From Sphingomonas edaphi (GTDB lineage: Bacteria > Pseudomonadota > Alphaproteobacteria > Sphingomonadales > Sphingomonadaceae): a DNA stretch of 64,000 nt. Positions 50,232 through 59,650 of the stretch are shown piece by piece. A program made the position numbers and the translations under genes. Where the stretch lies: the NCBI RefSeq assembly GCF_003583725.1, contig NZ_QXTF01000001.1, positions 620,001-684,000 on the forward strand, in the 5' to 3' direction. Under the pieces are notes generated by a model, which saw only the letters and a list, made by a program, of their open reading frames with translations, searched no databases and was not told the DNA's origin. Numbering within the stretch: the first letter of the stretch is position 1; each line of letters begins with the position of its first letter.

Positions 50232-50702
50232 TTACCAGCGGTAGTGGCTGAAGGCGCGGTTCGCTTCGGCCATGCGGTGCGTGTCTTCCCGCTTCTTCAC
50301 CGCGTTGCCGCGATTCTGCGAAGCATCCATCAGCTCACCTGACAGGCGACCCGACATGGTCTTCTCCGAACGTGCACGGGCGGCCGAGATCAGCCAGCGA
50401 ATGGCCAGGGCCTGGGCGCGCTCGGCGCGGACTTCGACCGGCACCTGATAAGTCGCACCGCCAACACGGCGGCTGCGAACCTCGATGCCCGGCTTCACAT
50501 TGTTCAGCGCATCGTGGAATACCGACAGCGGATCCTTCTTCAGGCGCTGTTCGACGCTGTCGAGGGCCGAGTACACGATGCCTTCGGCAACCGACTTCTT
50601 ACCGTCAAGCATGACCGAATTCATGAACTTCGACAGGACCAGGTCACCGAACTTGGGATCCGGCAGGATGACGCGCTTTTCTGGGCGACGACGACGGGAC
50701 AT
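50232..50702 (-). CDS. rpsG: 30S ribosomal protein S7
   Basis: 156 residues, full length. [19 protein letters not shown] at the start, [32 protein letters not shown] and a C-terminus ending AFSHYRW. In enterobacteria S7 feedback-regulates the str operon. Confidence 0.98.
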   Translation of the reverse strand: MSRRRRPEKRVILPDPKFGDLVLSKFMNSVMLDGKKSVAEGIVYSALDSVEQRLKKDPLSVFHDALNNVKPGIEVRSRRVGGATYQVPVEVRAERAQALAIRWLISAARARSEKTMSGRLSGELMDASQNRGNAVKKREDTHRMAEANRAFSHYRW

Positions 50703-50760
50703 TGAAAATTCCTTTCAGAGCGGCGCGCTCGCGCATGGGCGGCGCGGCCGGCGATCCAGC

Positions 50761-51132
50761 TTACTTCGGGCGCTTGGCGCCGTACTTCGAACGCGACTGC
50801 TTGCGGTCCTTCACGCCCTGCGTGTCCAGGACACCGCGAAGCACGTGATATCGCACGCCCGGAAGGTCGCGCACACGGCCACCGCGGATCAGCACCACCG
50901 AGTGCTCCTGCAGGTTGTGACCCTCGCCCGGGATGTACGAAATGACTTCACGCTGGTTGGTCAGGCGGACCTTGGCAACTTTGCGCAGAGCCGAGTTCGG
51001 CTTCTTCGGGGTGGTGGTATAGACACGGGTGCAGACACCGCGCTTCTGCGGGTTCTGTTCCATTGCAGGGACCTTCGACTTGGCCTTCTGCGGGTCGCGA
51101 CCCTTGCGGATCAGCTGGTTAATCGTCGGCAT
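50761..51132 (-). CDS. rpsL: 30S ribosomal protein S12 (Arg88 form)
   Basis: 123 residues from ATG 51132. The decoding-centre loop is [13 protein letters not shown] with the normal Lys43, and the second loop is [14 protein letters not shown]. The residue after RV, position 88 counting Met1, is arginine (codon at 50871-50869) where E. coli and most bacteria have lysine. K88R is a classical streptomycin-resistance change. The P-x-D segment (DLPG) is intact. This is the first gene of the str operon. Confidence 0.97.
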   Translation of the reverse strand: MPTINQLIRKGRDPQKAKSKVPAMEQNPQKRGVCTRVYTTTPKKPNSALRKVAKVRLTNQREVISYIPGEGHNLQEHSVVLIRGGRVRDLPGVRYHVLRGVLDTQGVKDRKQSRSKYGAKRPK

Positions 51133-51465
51133 GAAGCCTTCACCTTTCGTTGCCGGCACATCCGGCGGTTACTTTGCGCCAAAAGCGCGAAATCCGGTCA
51201 GCCTGATGGCCGCCAGCCTTCGCGTCGTGGAGCAATGTTCAGCTCTTGTCCGGGGAGATGCGAAGAATCGCCAGCCCGCCGGACGAGCGGCCCATTACGG
51301 GTGATTGGCTTTCAGGTCAACGGCCTGCCCTCGTCGACGAGCGGCAAACGGACCCCACGAACCGACAGAGCGGCTCGGTCGACGAATAGTCGCGGCGTGT
51401 CGAACGGCAGATGCGCGCCGCCTGTCGCTTTGGCAGTCTTCGCTCCTCAACTGGGGAGTAGTGTC
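51133..51465. promoter_or_regulatory. 333-base interval ahead of the ribosomal operon
   Basis: Between rpsL (leftward) and a small exported protein (rightward). It must contain the main promoter of the str-S10-spc genes. I cannot assign -35/-10 boxes with confidence. Open frames through it have no ribosome site. Confidence 0.35.
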
Positions 51466-51690
51466 ATGATGAAATATCTTCTTGCCCTCACCGTCGTCGC
51501 TTTGGCGAACGCTCCGGCCGCCGCAAGTCAGGACCAGAAAAATGGCGTGAAAACGCATGCCACGGCGCAACAGCTTTACTGCGTCAGGTTTGCGCAGGAC
51601 ACCGGCAGCCGCCTCAACCGGGAAGAATGCCGCACCAAGAAGGAATGGGCTTTAAAGGGCATCGACATCGACGAGGTGCTGAAGAAATAG
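51466..51690 (+). CDS. Small exported protein, unknown function
   Basis: 74 residues from ATG 51466 (a second ATG is next) behind a GGGGAG ribosome site. Residues 1-21 form a signal peptide (LLALTVVALANAPAAAS). The mature part is charged and has two cysteines, in LYCVRF and EECRTKKEW, which could form a disulfide in the periplasm. A long frame running through the whole region upstream is accidental. No family assigned. Confidence 0.6.
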   Translation: MMKYLLALTVVALANAPAAASQDQKNGVKTHATAQQLYCVRFAQDTGSRLNREECRTKKEWALKGIDIDEVLKK

Positions 51691-51768
51691 CGGCTGCGAG
51701 GTAGCAGGGGCGCGGCCCAGTTTCCCCGCCGCGCTCCCGCCCAGTCCGACGAGCCGTTGGCTGCGGTG

Positions 51769-53058
51769 CTAGCGCAAGTCCTTGACGATTTCCCCGCGGG
51801 CCATGACGAAATCGACGGATTTCAGCAGTTTCACATCCTGCACCGGATTGCCCGCGACCGCGATGATGTCCGCGCTCTTACCCGGTTCGATTGTTCCGAT
51901 CTCGCGGGACAGACCCAACAGGTCAGCTGCGTTAACCGTCGCGGCCTTGATTGCTTCGGCAGGCGGCATCCCATATTTGACCATCAGTTCGAATTCGTCG
52001 GCGTTTCGGCCGTGCTTGCTGACCCCTGCATCCGTTCCGAACGCAATCTTCACGCCAGCAGGATAGGCTTTGGCGAGCGACTGCCCGGTAATCCCGATCC
52101 GCCAGTCGATCTGCTTCTTCACGTCCGGCGCATAGGCGTTGGGATCCTTCGCGAGACGTTCTAGATAACCATTCACGGTCGACAGCGTCGGGACATAATA
52201 GGTGCCTTTCGCCTTCATCAGCCGAATAATCTCCTCGTCCATCACCGTGCCATGCTCGATCGAATCCGCGCCGGCCCGGACCGCCAGCTTGATTCCGTCG
52301 GCGCCGTGGGCGTGAACCGCGACCTTTCGGCCATAGGCGTGGGCCGTATCGACCAGCGCCTTGGCCTCCTCTTCGTACATGCGAGTGGCAAGCCCCGTCC
52401 CGCTGTTGACGCCGCCCGTCGTCGCAAATTTGATGACATCTGCCCCACGGTCGATCTGACGGCGAACGACACGGCGGCAAGTTTCAACGCTATCGCACAG
52501 GTTTTCAGGACCCGGCAGGTGCGCGACCAGTGCATCGTTGAGCGAACCGCGCCCGTCCATGTGACCGCCGGTCGTCGAAATGCTGCTTGCCGCATCCACG
52601 ATACGGGGCCCTTGCACCCAACCCCGGTTGATTGCCTCCCGGAGAGCCAGCGTCGCGCCTTCATCACCAAGGTTGCGAACCGTAGTGAAGCCCGCGCGTA
52701 ACGTCTTCATTCCATTCCACTGCGCTTCCAGCGAGTTCATCTGCGGCTCTTCGCGCATGTAGGCAACCAGCCCGGCCTCGCCTCCGCGATCCGATGACAG
52801 GTGGACATGGCTATCGATCAGTCCCGGCAGCACTGTTCGGTTGCGAAGATCGACCAGATGTGCGCCGCCCTCGGCGGGGGCGACATGACCATCACGGATC
52901 GCCACGATGCGCCCATTGTCGACGATGATGGTCGATGGCCCCAAGGCAGGCTTGCCCGGCACGGCAAGCAGCCGCCCCGCTTGAATATAGGTTGGAGCGG
53001 CCCCGGCCCCCGCCGCCATCAAAACCGCCAGCGCCACGCCCGTCACCAGCTTTCGCAA
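51769..53058 (-). CDS. Exported metal-dependent amidohydrolase (imidazolonepropionase-like / Xaa-Pro dipeptidase-like), copy A
   Basis: 429 residues starting at TTG 53058, with GGGAGA six bases upstream. Residues 1-22 make a signal peptide (ending AGAAP). Metal motifs: LPGLIDSHVHLSSD (HxH), the lysine in VIKFATTGGV, histidines in VAVHAHGADG and SIEHGT, and the aspartate in FGTDAGV. This layout is of the binuclear amidohydrolase group that includes secreted dipeptidases acting on C-terminal basic or proline residues. The longer frame to 53127 adds no signal-like sequence. Paralogue of copy B at 53564-54850. Confidence 0.9.
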   Translation of the reverse strand: MRKLVTGVALAVLMAAGAGAAPTYIQAGRLLAVPGKPALGPSTIIVDNGRIVAIRDGHVAPAEGGAHLVDLRNRTVLPGLIDSHVHLSSDRGGEAGLVAYMREEPQMNSLEAQWNGMKTLRAGFTTVRNLGDEGATLALREAINRGWVQGPRIVDAASSISTTGGHMDGRGSLNDALVAHLPGPENLCDSVETCRRVVRRQIDRGADVIKFATTGGVNSGTGLATRMYEEEAKALVDTAHAYGRKVAVHAHGADGIKLAVRAGADSIEHGTVMDEEIIRLMKAKGTYYVPTLSTVNGYLERLAKDPNAYAPDVKKQIDWRIGITGQSLAKAYPAGVKIAFGTDAGVSKHGRNADEFELMVKYGMPPAEAIKAATVNAADLLGLSREIGTIEPGKSADIIAVAGNPVQDVKLLKSVDFVMARGEIVKDLR

Positions 53059-53136
53059 TTTCTGTCTCCCGAAAATGTCTGAAAAGCAGCTTAGGGCGCA
53101 AAATCCGGCGCGCAATCGCCGAAGCAAATCGTGAGG

Positions 53137-53538
53137 CTATTCGGTCGTCTCGCCGTCCCACTCTTCATCGTGATGGCGCGCTTCCGCTTCGGCCTTCGTC
53201 GACTGGACGATGCCGTCCTTATGCTCAGGCGGTCCATATAGCGTGTAAAGCTTCAGGGGGCCGTCACCAATGTTTCGGACGTTATGGCGCGATCCAGCGG
53301 GGACAATCACGCCGCTGCCGTCGACGACATCGTATGTGTTGTCATCGATATCGACCTGCCCTTTGCCTTCCTCAAAGCGGAAGAACTGGTCGCGATCCTC
53401 GTGAACCTCGGACCCAATCTCTCCCCCGGGCTGGAGCGTCATCAGCACCAGTTGGAGGTGGTTACCCGTGTACAGGACGCGCCGGAAATCGGAATTGCCG
53501 GTTGTCTGCTGTTCGATGTCGTCGTGATAGCCTTTCAT
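53137..53538 (-). CDS. Cupin domain-containing protein
   Basis: 133 residues. The single cupin barrel carries metal-ligand positions in GSEVHEDRDQFFRFEEGKGQV (motif 1: H, H/D, E) and VPAGSRHNVRNIG (motif 2: H). The tail is charged (HHDEEWDGE). Stand-alone cupins of this shape are dioxygenases, isomerases or binding proteins. It lies between two amidohydrolases on the same strand. Confidence 0.85.
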   Translation of the reverse strand: MKGYHDDIEQQTTGNSDFRRVLYTGNHLQLVLMTLQPGGEIGSEVHEDRDQFFRFEEGKGQVDIDDNTYDVVDGSGVIVPAGSRHNVRNIGDGPLKLYTLYGPPEHKDGIVQSTKAEAEARHHDEEWDGETTE

Positions 53539-53563
53539 AAGACCCTCCTCGATCGCTTGAACC

Positions 53564-54850
53564 TCAGTTGCGCGGAACCAGTTCCCCGGCCTTCACCACC
53601 GCGTCCGGCTTTTCAAGCAGCCGCACGTCGCGGGTCGGGTCGCCAGTCACCGCGACAAGGTCGCCGAACCGTCCAACCGCAATGGCGCCGACATCGCTTT
53701 CCCGTCCAAGCGCCTGCGCTGCATTGCGGGTCGCCGCCTGGATCGCTTCCAGCGGCGTCATCCCATATTGCACCATGATGGCGAATTGTTGCCCGACCAT
53801 TGAATGGGGCATCACCCCAGCATCCGACGCGAAGACCATTCGTACGCCCGATTGGTGGGCCAGCCGGAAGTTGTCGCGCTGGATTTGTCCGATCTCGCGA
53901 TCCTTCCGGATATTCTCCTCCAGCTCGCCATTTTTGCGGCCTTCAGCCTGCGTGTAGTCCGTATTCTTGATATCCATCGCGAACCAAACGGGACGCTTCC
54001 GGCTGACAGCGAGCTTGATGCCTTCGGCATCAACCAGGCTCGCATGTTCAATGGTATCGATGCCCGCACGGATTGCTGCCTTGATCCCTTCGCCGCCATG
54101 CGCGTGCGCCGCGACGCGCAGACCCTGCATATGGGCCTCGTCGGCGATAGCTCTGAGCTCTGCCTCAGTCAGTTGCTGCTGGCCCGGCGTCGTCCCGCGA
54201 GAGAAGACGCCGCCGGTGGCGCATACCTTGATGACTTCCGCACCGAACTTCCGCTGGCGCCGGACCTGGTGCTTAAGCTCATCCGGTGTGTCGCCGATAC
54301 CTTCCTCCTTTTCCTTCTTCTGAAGGCTGGGCGGAAGGAACGTCTCGTCGCAATGTCCGCCGGTTGCGCCGAGAGAATAGCCGGCCGGCACGATCCTCGG
54401 CCCGACTGCATAACCCGACTCGATCGCCTGCTTTAGCCCGACATCCATCCACTGACTCGAGCCGACGACCCGGATGGTCGTGAAACCGCCGTCCAGCATC
54501 GCCCGCGCGGTCCCCACCGCAGCCATGGGCCAAAAGCTGTCCGTATATTCCAGATATCGATATCCGCCGATATTGGCCGGCCCTAGGTGAGTATGCATGT
54601 CGATGAGGCCGGGGAGCAGCGTCTTGCCGGATAGGTTGACGTGGCGGACATCGGCGCCCCAGCGCACGGTACGGGCGTCGGCAATGGAACTGATCCTGCC
54701 GTCGTCGCCGATGAAGATCGCCGGATGCTCGACATAGCGCCCGCTGTTAACGTCGAGATAGCGGTCGGCGGTGACGACCACTTTCTCCGCGGCCGCCGGG
54801 GTGGCAAGCGCCAGCAGGGACGCGGACAGGCACTGGGCAAAATGCTTCAT
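53564..54850 (-). CDS. Exported metal-dependent amidohydrolase, copy B
   Basis: 428 residues with signal peptide 1-21 (ending TPAAAEK). Metal motifs LPGLIDMHTHLGPA, the lysine in VIKVCATGGVFSRG, AAHAHGGEG and TIEHASLV, and the aspartate in FASDAGV. It has the same layout as copy A but is clearly diverged, with a different loop (DETFLPPSLQKKEKEEG). Start ATG 54850 lies just after the aminotransferase remnant, with TTAGGAG upstream. Confidence 0.9.
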   Translation of the reverse strand: MKHFAQCLSASLLALATPAAAEKVVVTADRYLDVNSGRYVEHPAIFIGDDGRISSIADARTVRWGADVRHVNLSGKTLLPGLIDMHTHLGPANIGGYRYLEYTDSFWPMAAVGTARAMLDGGFTTIRVVGSSQWMDVGLKQAIESGYAVGPRIVPAGYSLGATGGHCDETFLPPSLQKKEKEEGIGDTPDELKHQVRRQRKFGAEVIKVCATGGVFSRGTTPGQQQLTEAELRAIADEAHMQGLRVAAHAHGGEGIKAAIRAGIDTIEHASLVDAEGIKLAVSRKRPVWFAMDIKNTDYTQAEGRKNGELEENIRKDREIGQIQRDNFRLAHQSGVRMVFASDAGVMPHSMVGQQFAIMVQYGMTPLEAIQAATRNAAQALGRESDVGAIAVGRFGDLVAVTGDPTRDVRLLEKPDAVVKAGELVPRN

Positions 54851-54859
54851 TGCGCACTC

Positions 54860-55072
54860 CTAACAGCAAATCGGGATAGATAGTCGTAATCTGGACGACC
54901 GCCCGCCATGGACGCGCATGCCCTCGCATACGCCGTCGCCCAGCATGAAGCCGCTGTCGAATACCGACACGCTGGCCTGCGGCCGCGGCACATGGGTGCC
55001 GTTGATGTCGATCAACACCTCCGCGTTGCGCGGATCGGGAACGAAGTGATGCGTGCCCGTGGCGTGCGTCAA
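54860..55072 (-). pseudogene. Truncated class IV aminotransferase (N-terminal remnant)
   Basis: 70 residues, TTG start overlapping the lpdA stop (TTGA). The first 58 residues match the beginning of branched-chain/D-amino-acid aminotransferases (VLIDINGTHVPRPQASVSVFDSGFMLGDGVCEGMRVHGGR). Then the similarity stops and the frame ends 12 codons later, directly ahead of amidohydrolase B. The active-site lysine and the rest of the PLP domain, about 220 residues, are missing. It is a deletion scar. Confidence 0.8.
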
Positions 55073-56481
55073 ATGTGCAGCACCCGGCCGTAAGCGGCGA
55101 GGACGCTTTCATGCATCATCTCGCTCAGCGTGGGGTGCGGATAGACGGTGTTGATGAAGTCCTGCTCGACCAGCTCGGCCTGCTTGCCGACGGTATAGCC
55201 CTGGATCAGCTCGGTCACTTCGGCACCGATCATGTGCGCACCCAGCAGTTCGCCGGTCTTCGCGTCGAACACCGTCTTCACAAAGCCCTCGACTTCCCCC
55301 AGCGCGATGGCCTTCCCGTTGCCGATGAAGGGGAATTTCCCGACCTTTACCTCGTAGCCCGCTTCCTTTGCCTTCGCCTCGGTCATGCCGACGCTGGCCA
55401 CCTGCGGATGGCAATAGGTGCAGCCCGGGATATTGCGCGCGTCCATCGCGTGCGGATGCACGTCCTTGTTGCCAAGCGCCTGAGCGATGGCCTCGACCGC
55501 GATAATACCTTCGTGGCTCGCCTTGTGGGCCAGCCAGGGCGGTGCAGTGACGTCGCCGATCGCAGAAATACCCGGCACGTTGGTGCGACACATCGCGTCC
55601 GTGTCGATATGGCCCTTGGTCGTTTTGATGCCCAGCTTTTCCAGCCCGATGTTCTCGGTGTTGGGAACGATCCCGACCGCGACGATGCAGTGCGAAAAGC
55701 GCTTGTCCTCGACCTTGCCGTCCTTGGTCTTGATCTTCGCGGCCAAGCCGTGCGCATCGGTCTTCAGGCTCTCGACGCCTGCGCCGGTCAGCAGCGTCAT
55801 CCCCTGCTTCGCCAAGCTTTTGGCGAGGAAGTCGCTGACCTCTGCATCCTCCACCGGAACGACCCGATCCAGCATTTCTACAACCGTCACCTTGGCGCCG
55901 ATATCGTTGTAGAAGCTGGCGAACTCGATCCCGATCGCGCCGGAGCCGATGACAAGCAGCTCGGTCGGCATTTCCGGCGGGGTCATCGCATGGCGATAGG
56001 TCCAGATGCGCTTCCCGTCGCTTTGCGCAAACGGGAGCTCACGGGCACGGGCACCGGTGGCGACGATGATGTGCTTGGCAGCCAAATCGGTCTTCTTGCC
56101 TTGGGCCGTCACCGTCATCTTGCCCGGTGCGGTGATCGTCCCCTCGCCCATGTGAACGGTGATCTTGTTCTTCTTCATCAGGTGCGTAACGCCCTGGTTC
56201 AGCTGCTTGGCGACGCCGCGGCTGCGCGCGACGATCTTGGGCAGGTCGGGCTTCACCTCGCCCGCGACCAGCCCGAAGCTGTCGGCGTGCCGCATGTGGT
56301 GGAGCATTTCGCCCGATCGAAGCAGGGCCTTGGTCGGAATGCAGCCCCAGTTGAGGCAAATGCCACCCAGATTCTCGCGCTCCACGATTGCGGTCTTCAG
56401 CCCCAACTGTGCCGCACGAATTGCCGCGACATAGCCGCCCGGGCCGGAGCCGAGCACGATAAGGTCGTAAGTTTCAGCCAT
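55069..56481 (-). CDS. lpdA: Dihydrolipoyl dehydrogenase
   Basis: E3 subunit of 2-oxo acid dehydrogenase complexes, 470 residues from ATG 56481. FAD motif LIVLGSGPGGYVAAI, redox disulfide GGICLNWGCIPTKALL, NAD motif VIGSGAIGIEFASF, second FAD motif ISAIGDVTAPP and the catalytic histidine in YPHPTLSEMMHES. Its start overlaps the upstream thioesterase by 8 bases, in one operon with pdhC. Confidence 0.96.
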   Translation of the reverse strand: MAETYDLIVLGSGPGGYVAAIRAAQLGLKTAIVERENLGGICLNWGCIPTKALLRSGEMLHHMRHADSFGLVAGEVKPDLPKIVARSRGVAKQLNQGVTHLMKKNKITVHMGEGTITAPGKMTVTAQGKKTDLAAKHIIVATGARARELPFAQSDGKRIWTYRHAMTPPEMPTELLVIGSGAIGIEFASFYNDIGAKVTVVEMLDRVVPVEDAEVSDFLAKSLAKQGMTLLTGAGVESLKTDAHGLAAKIKTKDGKVEDKRFSHCIVAVGIVPNTENIGLEKLGIKTTKGHIDTDAMCRTNVPGISAIGDVTAPPWLAHKASHEGIIAVEAIAQALGNKDVHPHAMDARNIPGCTYCHPQVASVGMTEAKAKEAGYEVKVGKFPFIGNGKAIALGEVEGFVKTVFDAKTGELLGAHMIGAEVTELIQGYTVGKQAELVEQDFINTVYPHPTLSEMMHESVLAAYGRVLHI

Positions 56482-56863
56482 TACATCCCTCTTTCGCCGC
56501 AATTTCTCGCGGCCGATTGTCCTGGTCGAGCGCGACGAACGTGAACTCGCCCTCCGCGACTATTTTCTCGACGTCTCCGTCCCGTTCCCGCGCGACCGCC
56601 TCCGCCTTCAGCCGCAGTGATGTGCGTCCCTGCTTCAACAGATCAACATAGACGCTGAGCTCGTCGCCCACTGCCATGGCGCCAGGAAATCTAAGTTCGT
56701 CCGCCGCAACGAGAATTGCCTTGCCGCCGCTGTGCCGCGAGGCGAATGATCCACAGGCTAGCCCCATCTGGCCCATCAACCAGCCACCGAATACGCCGCC
56801 GTAAGGATTGGTGTCCGACGGCATGGCGGTGACGCGGATCGCGGGGACCCGCTCATCCCGCAT
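56474..56863 (-). CDS. Acyl-CoA thioesterase, hotdog fold
   Basis: 129 residues. Family signature TNPYGGVFGGWLMGQMGLACGSFA, and the strand ADELRFPGAMAVGDELSVYVDL. The segment GGVFGGW is the helix of the ACOT/BFIT-type single hotdog. Located between pdhC and lpdA, one base after pdhC and overlapping lpdA. It may remove acyl-CoA that would otherwise block the complex; no direct evidence. Confidence 0.88.
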   Translation of the reverse strand: MRDERVPAIRVTAMPSDTNPYGGVFGGWLMGQMGLACGSFASRHSGGKAILVAADELRFPGAMAVGDELSVYVDLLKQGRTSLRLKAEAVARERDGDVEKIVAEGEFTFVALDQDNRPREIAAKEGCNG

Positions 56864-56864
56864 T

Positions 56865-58172
56865 CTAGGCCACCAGCCCCAGTGGGCTTTCGCACAGCTC
56901 CTTGAACGCCTTCATCAGGCGCGCGCCGTCTGCGCCGTCGATCGCGCGGTGGTCAAAGCTTCCGGTGGCGCTCATGATCGTCGCGATTTGCAAGCTGTCG
57001 TCGATGACATAGGGCCGCTTCTCGCCCGCGCCGATGGCCATGATCATGCCCTGCGGCGGGTTGATGACGGCTTCAAACTGCTTGATGCCGAACATGCCCA
57101 TGTTGCTGAGCGAGGCCGTGCCGCCCTGATATTCTTGCGGCTGCAGCTTCCCTTCCTTGGCACGGTGCGCGAGGTCGGTCATTTCCCTGCTGATTGCCGA
57201 AATCGCCTTGCCGTCGGCATTGGCGACAATGGGCGTGATCAGGCCGTTGGGGATACTGACCGCGACCGAAATGTCGGCGCGGCCGTACTTGACCAGCGTA
57301 TCTCCGGCGAAGCTGACGTTGCATTCCGGCACTTCGATCAGCGACAGGGCGAGCGCCTTGATCAACATGTCGTTGACGCTCAGCTTAACTCCGCGATTGG
57401 CGAGGCCCGCGTTCAACTCCCCACGAAGCTTCAGGAGCGCGTCAAGGCGAACGTCGACCGTCAGATAGATGTGCGGAACCTGCTGCTTTGATTCCGTCAG
57501 GCGACGCGCAATCGTCTTGCGCATATTGCTGAGCTTGACCGCCTCGTGCGGGATTTCGGTTTCGAACGGTTGTGCAGGCGGCGCAGCGGCTGCCGTCAGT
57601 TCACCTGCCTGGCTTGCCGAAGGCCTCGCCAACGCACCACCACCCGCCGCGCCAAGGTCGGCGCGAACGATGCGACCACCGGGACCGGTGCCTTTCAGCG
57701 TCACAAGGTCGATCCCCTGCGCCTGCGCGAGCCGGCGGGCAAGCGGAGACGCCTTGATGCGATCTGCTTCGCCTCCCTTCGCGGCACGAGGCGCTAGTGA
57801 GGAAGGAGCAGCCGGCGTCTCGCCGCCGCCCTTGGCCGGCGGTGCGGCCTCCACCTTCTTCGGTTCCTCGACCTTCGGGGGCGGAGCGGCCTCGGCCTTC
57901 GGGGCGGGCGCTAGCGCGTCGACGCTCTCGCCTTCACCCGCCAGAATGGCGATCGGCGTTCCGACCTTCACGCCGTCCGATCCTTCAGGCACCAGGATTT
58001 TAGCAACCGTACCTTCGTCGACCGCCTCGAACTCCATTGTCGCCTTGTCGGTCTCGATCTCCGCCAGGATATCACCCGACGACACCGTGTCCCCTTCCTT
58101 CACCAGCCATTTCGCAAGGGTTCCTTCCTCCATGGTCGGGGACAGGGCGGGCATCTTCAGTTCGATCGACAT
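56865..58172 (-). CDS. pdhC: Pyruvate dehydrogenase E2: dihydrolipoyllysine acetyltransferase
   Basis: 435 residues. One lipoyl domain (residues 1-75) with the lysine in [14 protein letters not shown]. An alanine/proline linker, a peripheral subunit-binding domain ([32 protein letters not shown], about 140-175), a second linker and the catalytic domain from about 210, ending in the active-site [14 protein letters not shown]. The start is ATG 58172. pdhA and pdhB are not in the window, so E1 is encoded elsewhere. Confidence 0.94.
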   Translation of the reverse strand: MSIELKMPALSPTMEEGTLAKWLVKEGDTVSSGDILAEIETDKATMEFEAVDEGTVAKILVPEGSDGVKVGTPIAILAGEGESVDALAPAPKAEAAPPPKVEEPKKVEAAPPAKGGGETPAAPSSLAPRAAKGGEADRIKASPLARRLAQAQGIDLVTLKGTGPGGRIVRADLGAAGGGALARPSASQAGELTAAAAPPAQPFETEIPHEAVKLSNMRKTIARRLTESKQQVPHIYLTVDVRLDALLKLRGELNAGLANRGVKLSVNDMLIKALALSLIEVPECNVSFAGDTLVKYGRADISVAVSIPNGLITPIVANADGKAISAISREMTDLAHRAKEGKLQPQEYQGGTASLSNMGMFGIKQFEAVINPPQGMIMAIGAGEKRPYVIDDSLQIATIMSATGSFDHRAIDGADGARLMKAFKELCESPLGLVA

Positions 58173-58305
58173 GGGATCTCTCAAGGCTAAACAGAGTCGC
58201 GGGGCACAAACGCCAAAGCAGCCATTGGGGTCAAGTGCCGCGGCGGAAAAGCTTGCTCCGTCCCTCCAGTTGGCGCAGCGTTCGCGGCCAAAAGGGGAAA
58301 CTGGG

Positions 58306-58764
58306 ATGAAGCGGACCTATTTGGTCGTCGTCGACGACAGCCCGGAGGCCCGGGTGGCACTCCGCTTTGCCGCGCGACGCGCCGCCAAGACCGATGGCGC
58401 CGTGGAGGTTCTGGCTGTCGTCGAACCACAGGATTTCGTACAGTGGGGCGGTGTTCAAGCCGCGATCGAGGAAGAACAGCGCCTGCGCATCGAGGCCAGC
58501 GTAGCATCGTCGGTCGGCGAGATCATGGACGCAGCGGGCATCACGCCGCAGATCGTCGTCCGCCAGGGCGATCGTGTCTCGACCGTGCGCGGCTATGTCG
58601 GTACTCGCGACGACATTGGCGCGCTGGTGCTTGGCGCCGCCCCATCGGGCAGTCCGGGACCGCTCGTCGCGGACTTTACCGGCAATGACGCAGGCAAGCT
58701 CCCCTGTCCGGTGATGATTATTCCAGGCAGCCTGACGGATGAACAGCTCGAGGCGCTAAGCTAA
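58306..58764 (+). CDS. Universal stress protein family
   Basis: 152 residues from ATG 58306, ribosome site AAAGGGGAAA. UspA fold: [22 protein letters not shown] at the start and a [10 protein letters not shown] segment in the nucleotide-binding position, so it may bind ATP. The earlier, much longer frame in the same register covers the opposite strand of pdhC and is not coding. Stop shares CTAA with the convergent msrC-like gene. Confidence 0.88.
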   Translation: MKRTYLVVVDDSPEARVALRFAARRAAKTDGAVEVLAVVEPQDFVQWGGVQAAIEEEQRLRIEASVASSVGEIMDAAGITPQIVVRQGDRVSTVRGYVGTRDDIGALVLGAAPSGSPGPLVADFTGNDAGKLPCPVMIIPGSLTDEQLEALS

Positions 58765-59240
58765 AGCGCCTTCGCCATGATTTCGGCGATGCGAACGCAG
58801 CCTGCTTCGTCCTCTGCATCGAACCGGGCGTGTTCCGGGCTGTCGATGTCGAGTACCGCCAGCAACTCTCCTTCGCGGATGATCGGAACGACGATTTCGC
58901 TATTTGATGAGCTGTCGCAGGCGATGTGCCCAGGAAATGCGTGGACGTCCTCGACCCGCTGCACCTGTTGCGTCCTGGCTGCCGCGCCGCAAACACCTTG
59001 GTCGAACGTCATACGGATGCACGCGGGCCGTCCCTGGAACGGGCCGAGCACCAGCTCGCCACCAACGTTGCGGTAAAAACCCACCCAGTTGATGTCGGGG
59101 AGCGTTTCCCACAGCAGTGCCGACGCGTTCGCCATATTCGCAATCCCGTCCGGCTCGCCCGCGACCAGCCCTTCCAGGGCTGATGCCAAGTCGGCGTAAA
59201 GGGTCGGCTTTTCGGCCGCCTCGATCTTGAAATCGTACAT
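58761..59240 (-). CDS. msrC: GAF-domain free methionine-(R)-sulfoxide reductase
   Basis: 159 residues, one GAF domain. Family cysteines are in GRPACIRMTFDQGVCGAA and GHIACDSSSNSEIVVPI, three in all, as in fRMsr enzymes. It reduces free methionine-R-sulfoxide using thioredoxin. ATG 59240 overlaps the arfB stop by one base. Confidence 0.92.
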   Translation of the reverse strand: MYDFKIEAAEKPTLYADLASALEGLVAGEPDGIANMANASALLWETLPDINWVGFYRNVGGELVLGPFQGRPACIRMTFDQGVCGAAARTQQVQRVEDVHAFPGHIACDSSSNSEIVVPIIREGELLAVLDIDSPEHARFDAEDEAGCVRIAEIMAKAL

Positions 59241-59650
59241 CAGTCCCAACTCACTTTTCCGCGGCCGGCCTTCACCGCGCTGCGGCTTTTCTTCTGATCG
59301 ACGCGCTTCGCCTTGGCGGCCCGCGATGGCTTGGTCGGGCGGCGCCTAGCCTGGATCACATGGGCCTCGGCAATCATTTCGGCAAGGCGCCGGCGCGCAT
59401 CCTCGCGATTTGCCTCCTGGGTTCGATACCGGCGCGCGGTAACGATCAGTTCGCCGCCGCTGGTCAGCTTGCTCCCCGCGATCGTCTTCAACCGTTCATA
59501 AGCATAGGGCGACAGGCCCAGCTTGAAGACATCAACGCGCAGCTGGCAGGCCGTGGCGACCTTGTTGACGTTCTGCCCCCCCGGCCCCGTCGCAGCCAAG
59601 AATCTCTCACTCAGTGCCTCTTCGGGCAGGATAACATCCTCAAGCTTCAC
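59240..59650 (-). CDS. arfB: Alternative ribosome-rescue factor / peptidyl-tRNA hydrolase ArfB
   Basis: 136 residues, GTG start at 59650 overlapping the rluA-family stop as GTGA. Catalytic GGQ in LAATGPGGQNVNKVATA. The C-terminal tail is very basic (KPSRAAKAKRVDQKKSRSAVKAGRGK) and should thread into the empty mRNA channel. Releases peptides on stalled ribosomes without a codon. Confidence 0.94.
   Translation of the reverse strand: MKLEDVILPEEALSERFLAATGPGGQNVNKVATACQLRVDVFKLGLSPYAYERLKTIAGSKLTSGGELIVTARRYRTQEANREDARRRLAEMIAEAHVIQARRRPTKPSRAAKAKRVDQKKSRSAVKAGRGKVSWD

Noticed and set aside
57469-58305. Long N-terminal extension of the universal stress protein
   Set aside because: The extra 279 codons are antisense to pdhC; the UspA fold begins at 58306 behind a ribosome site.
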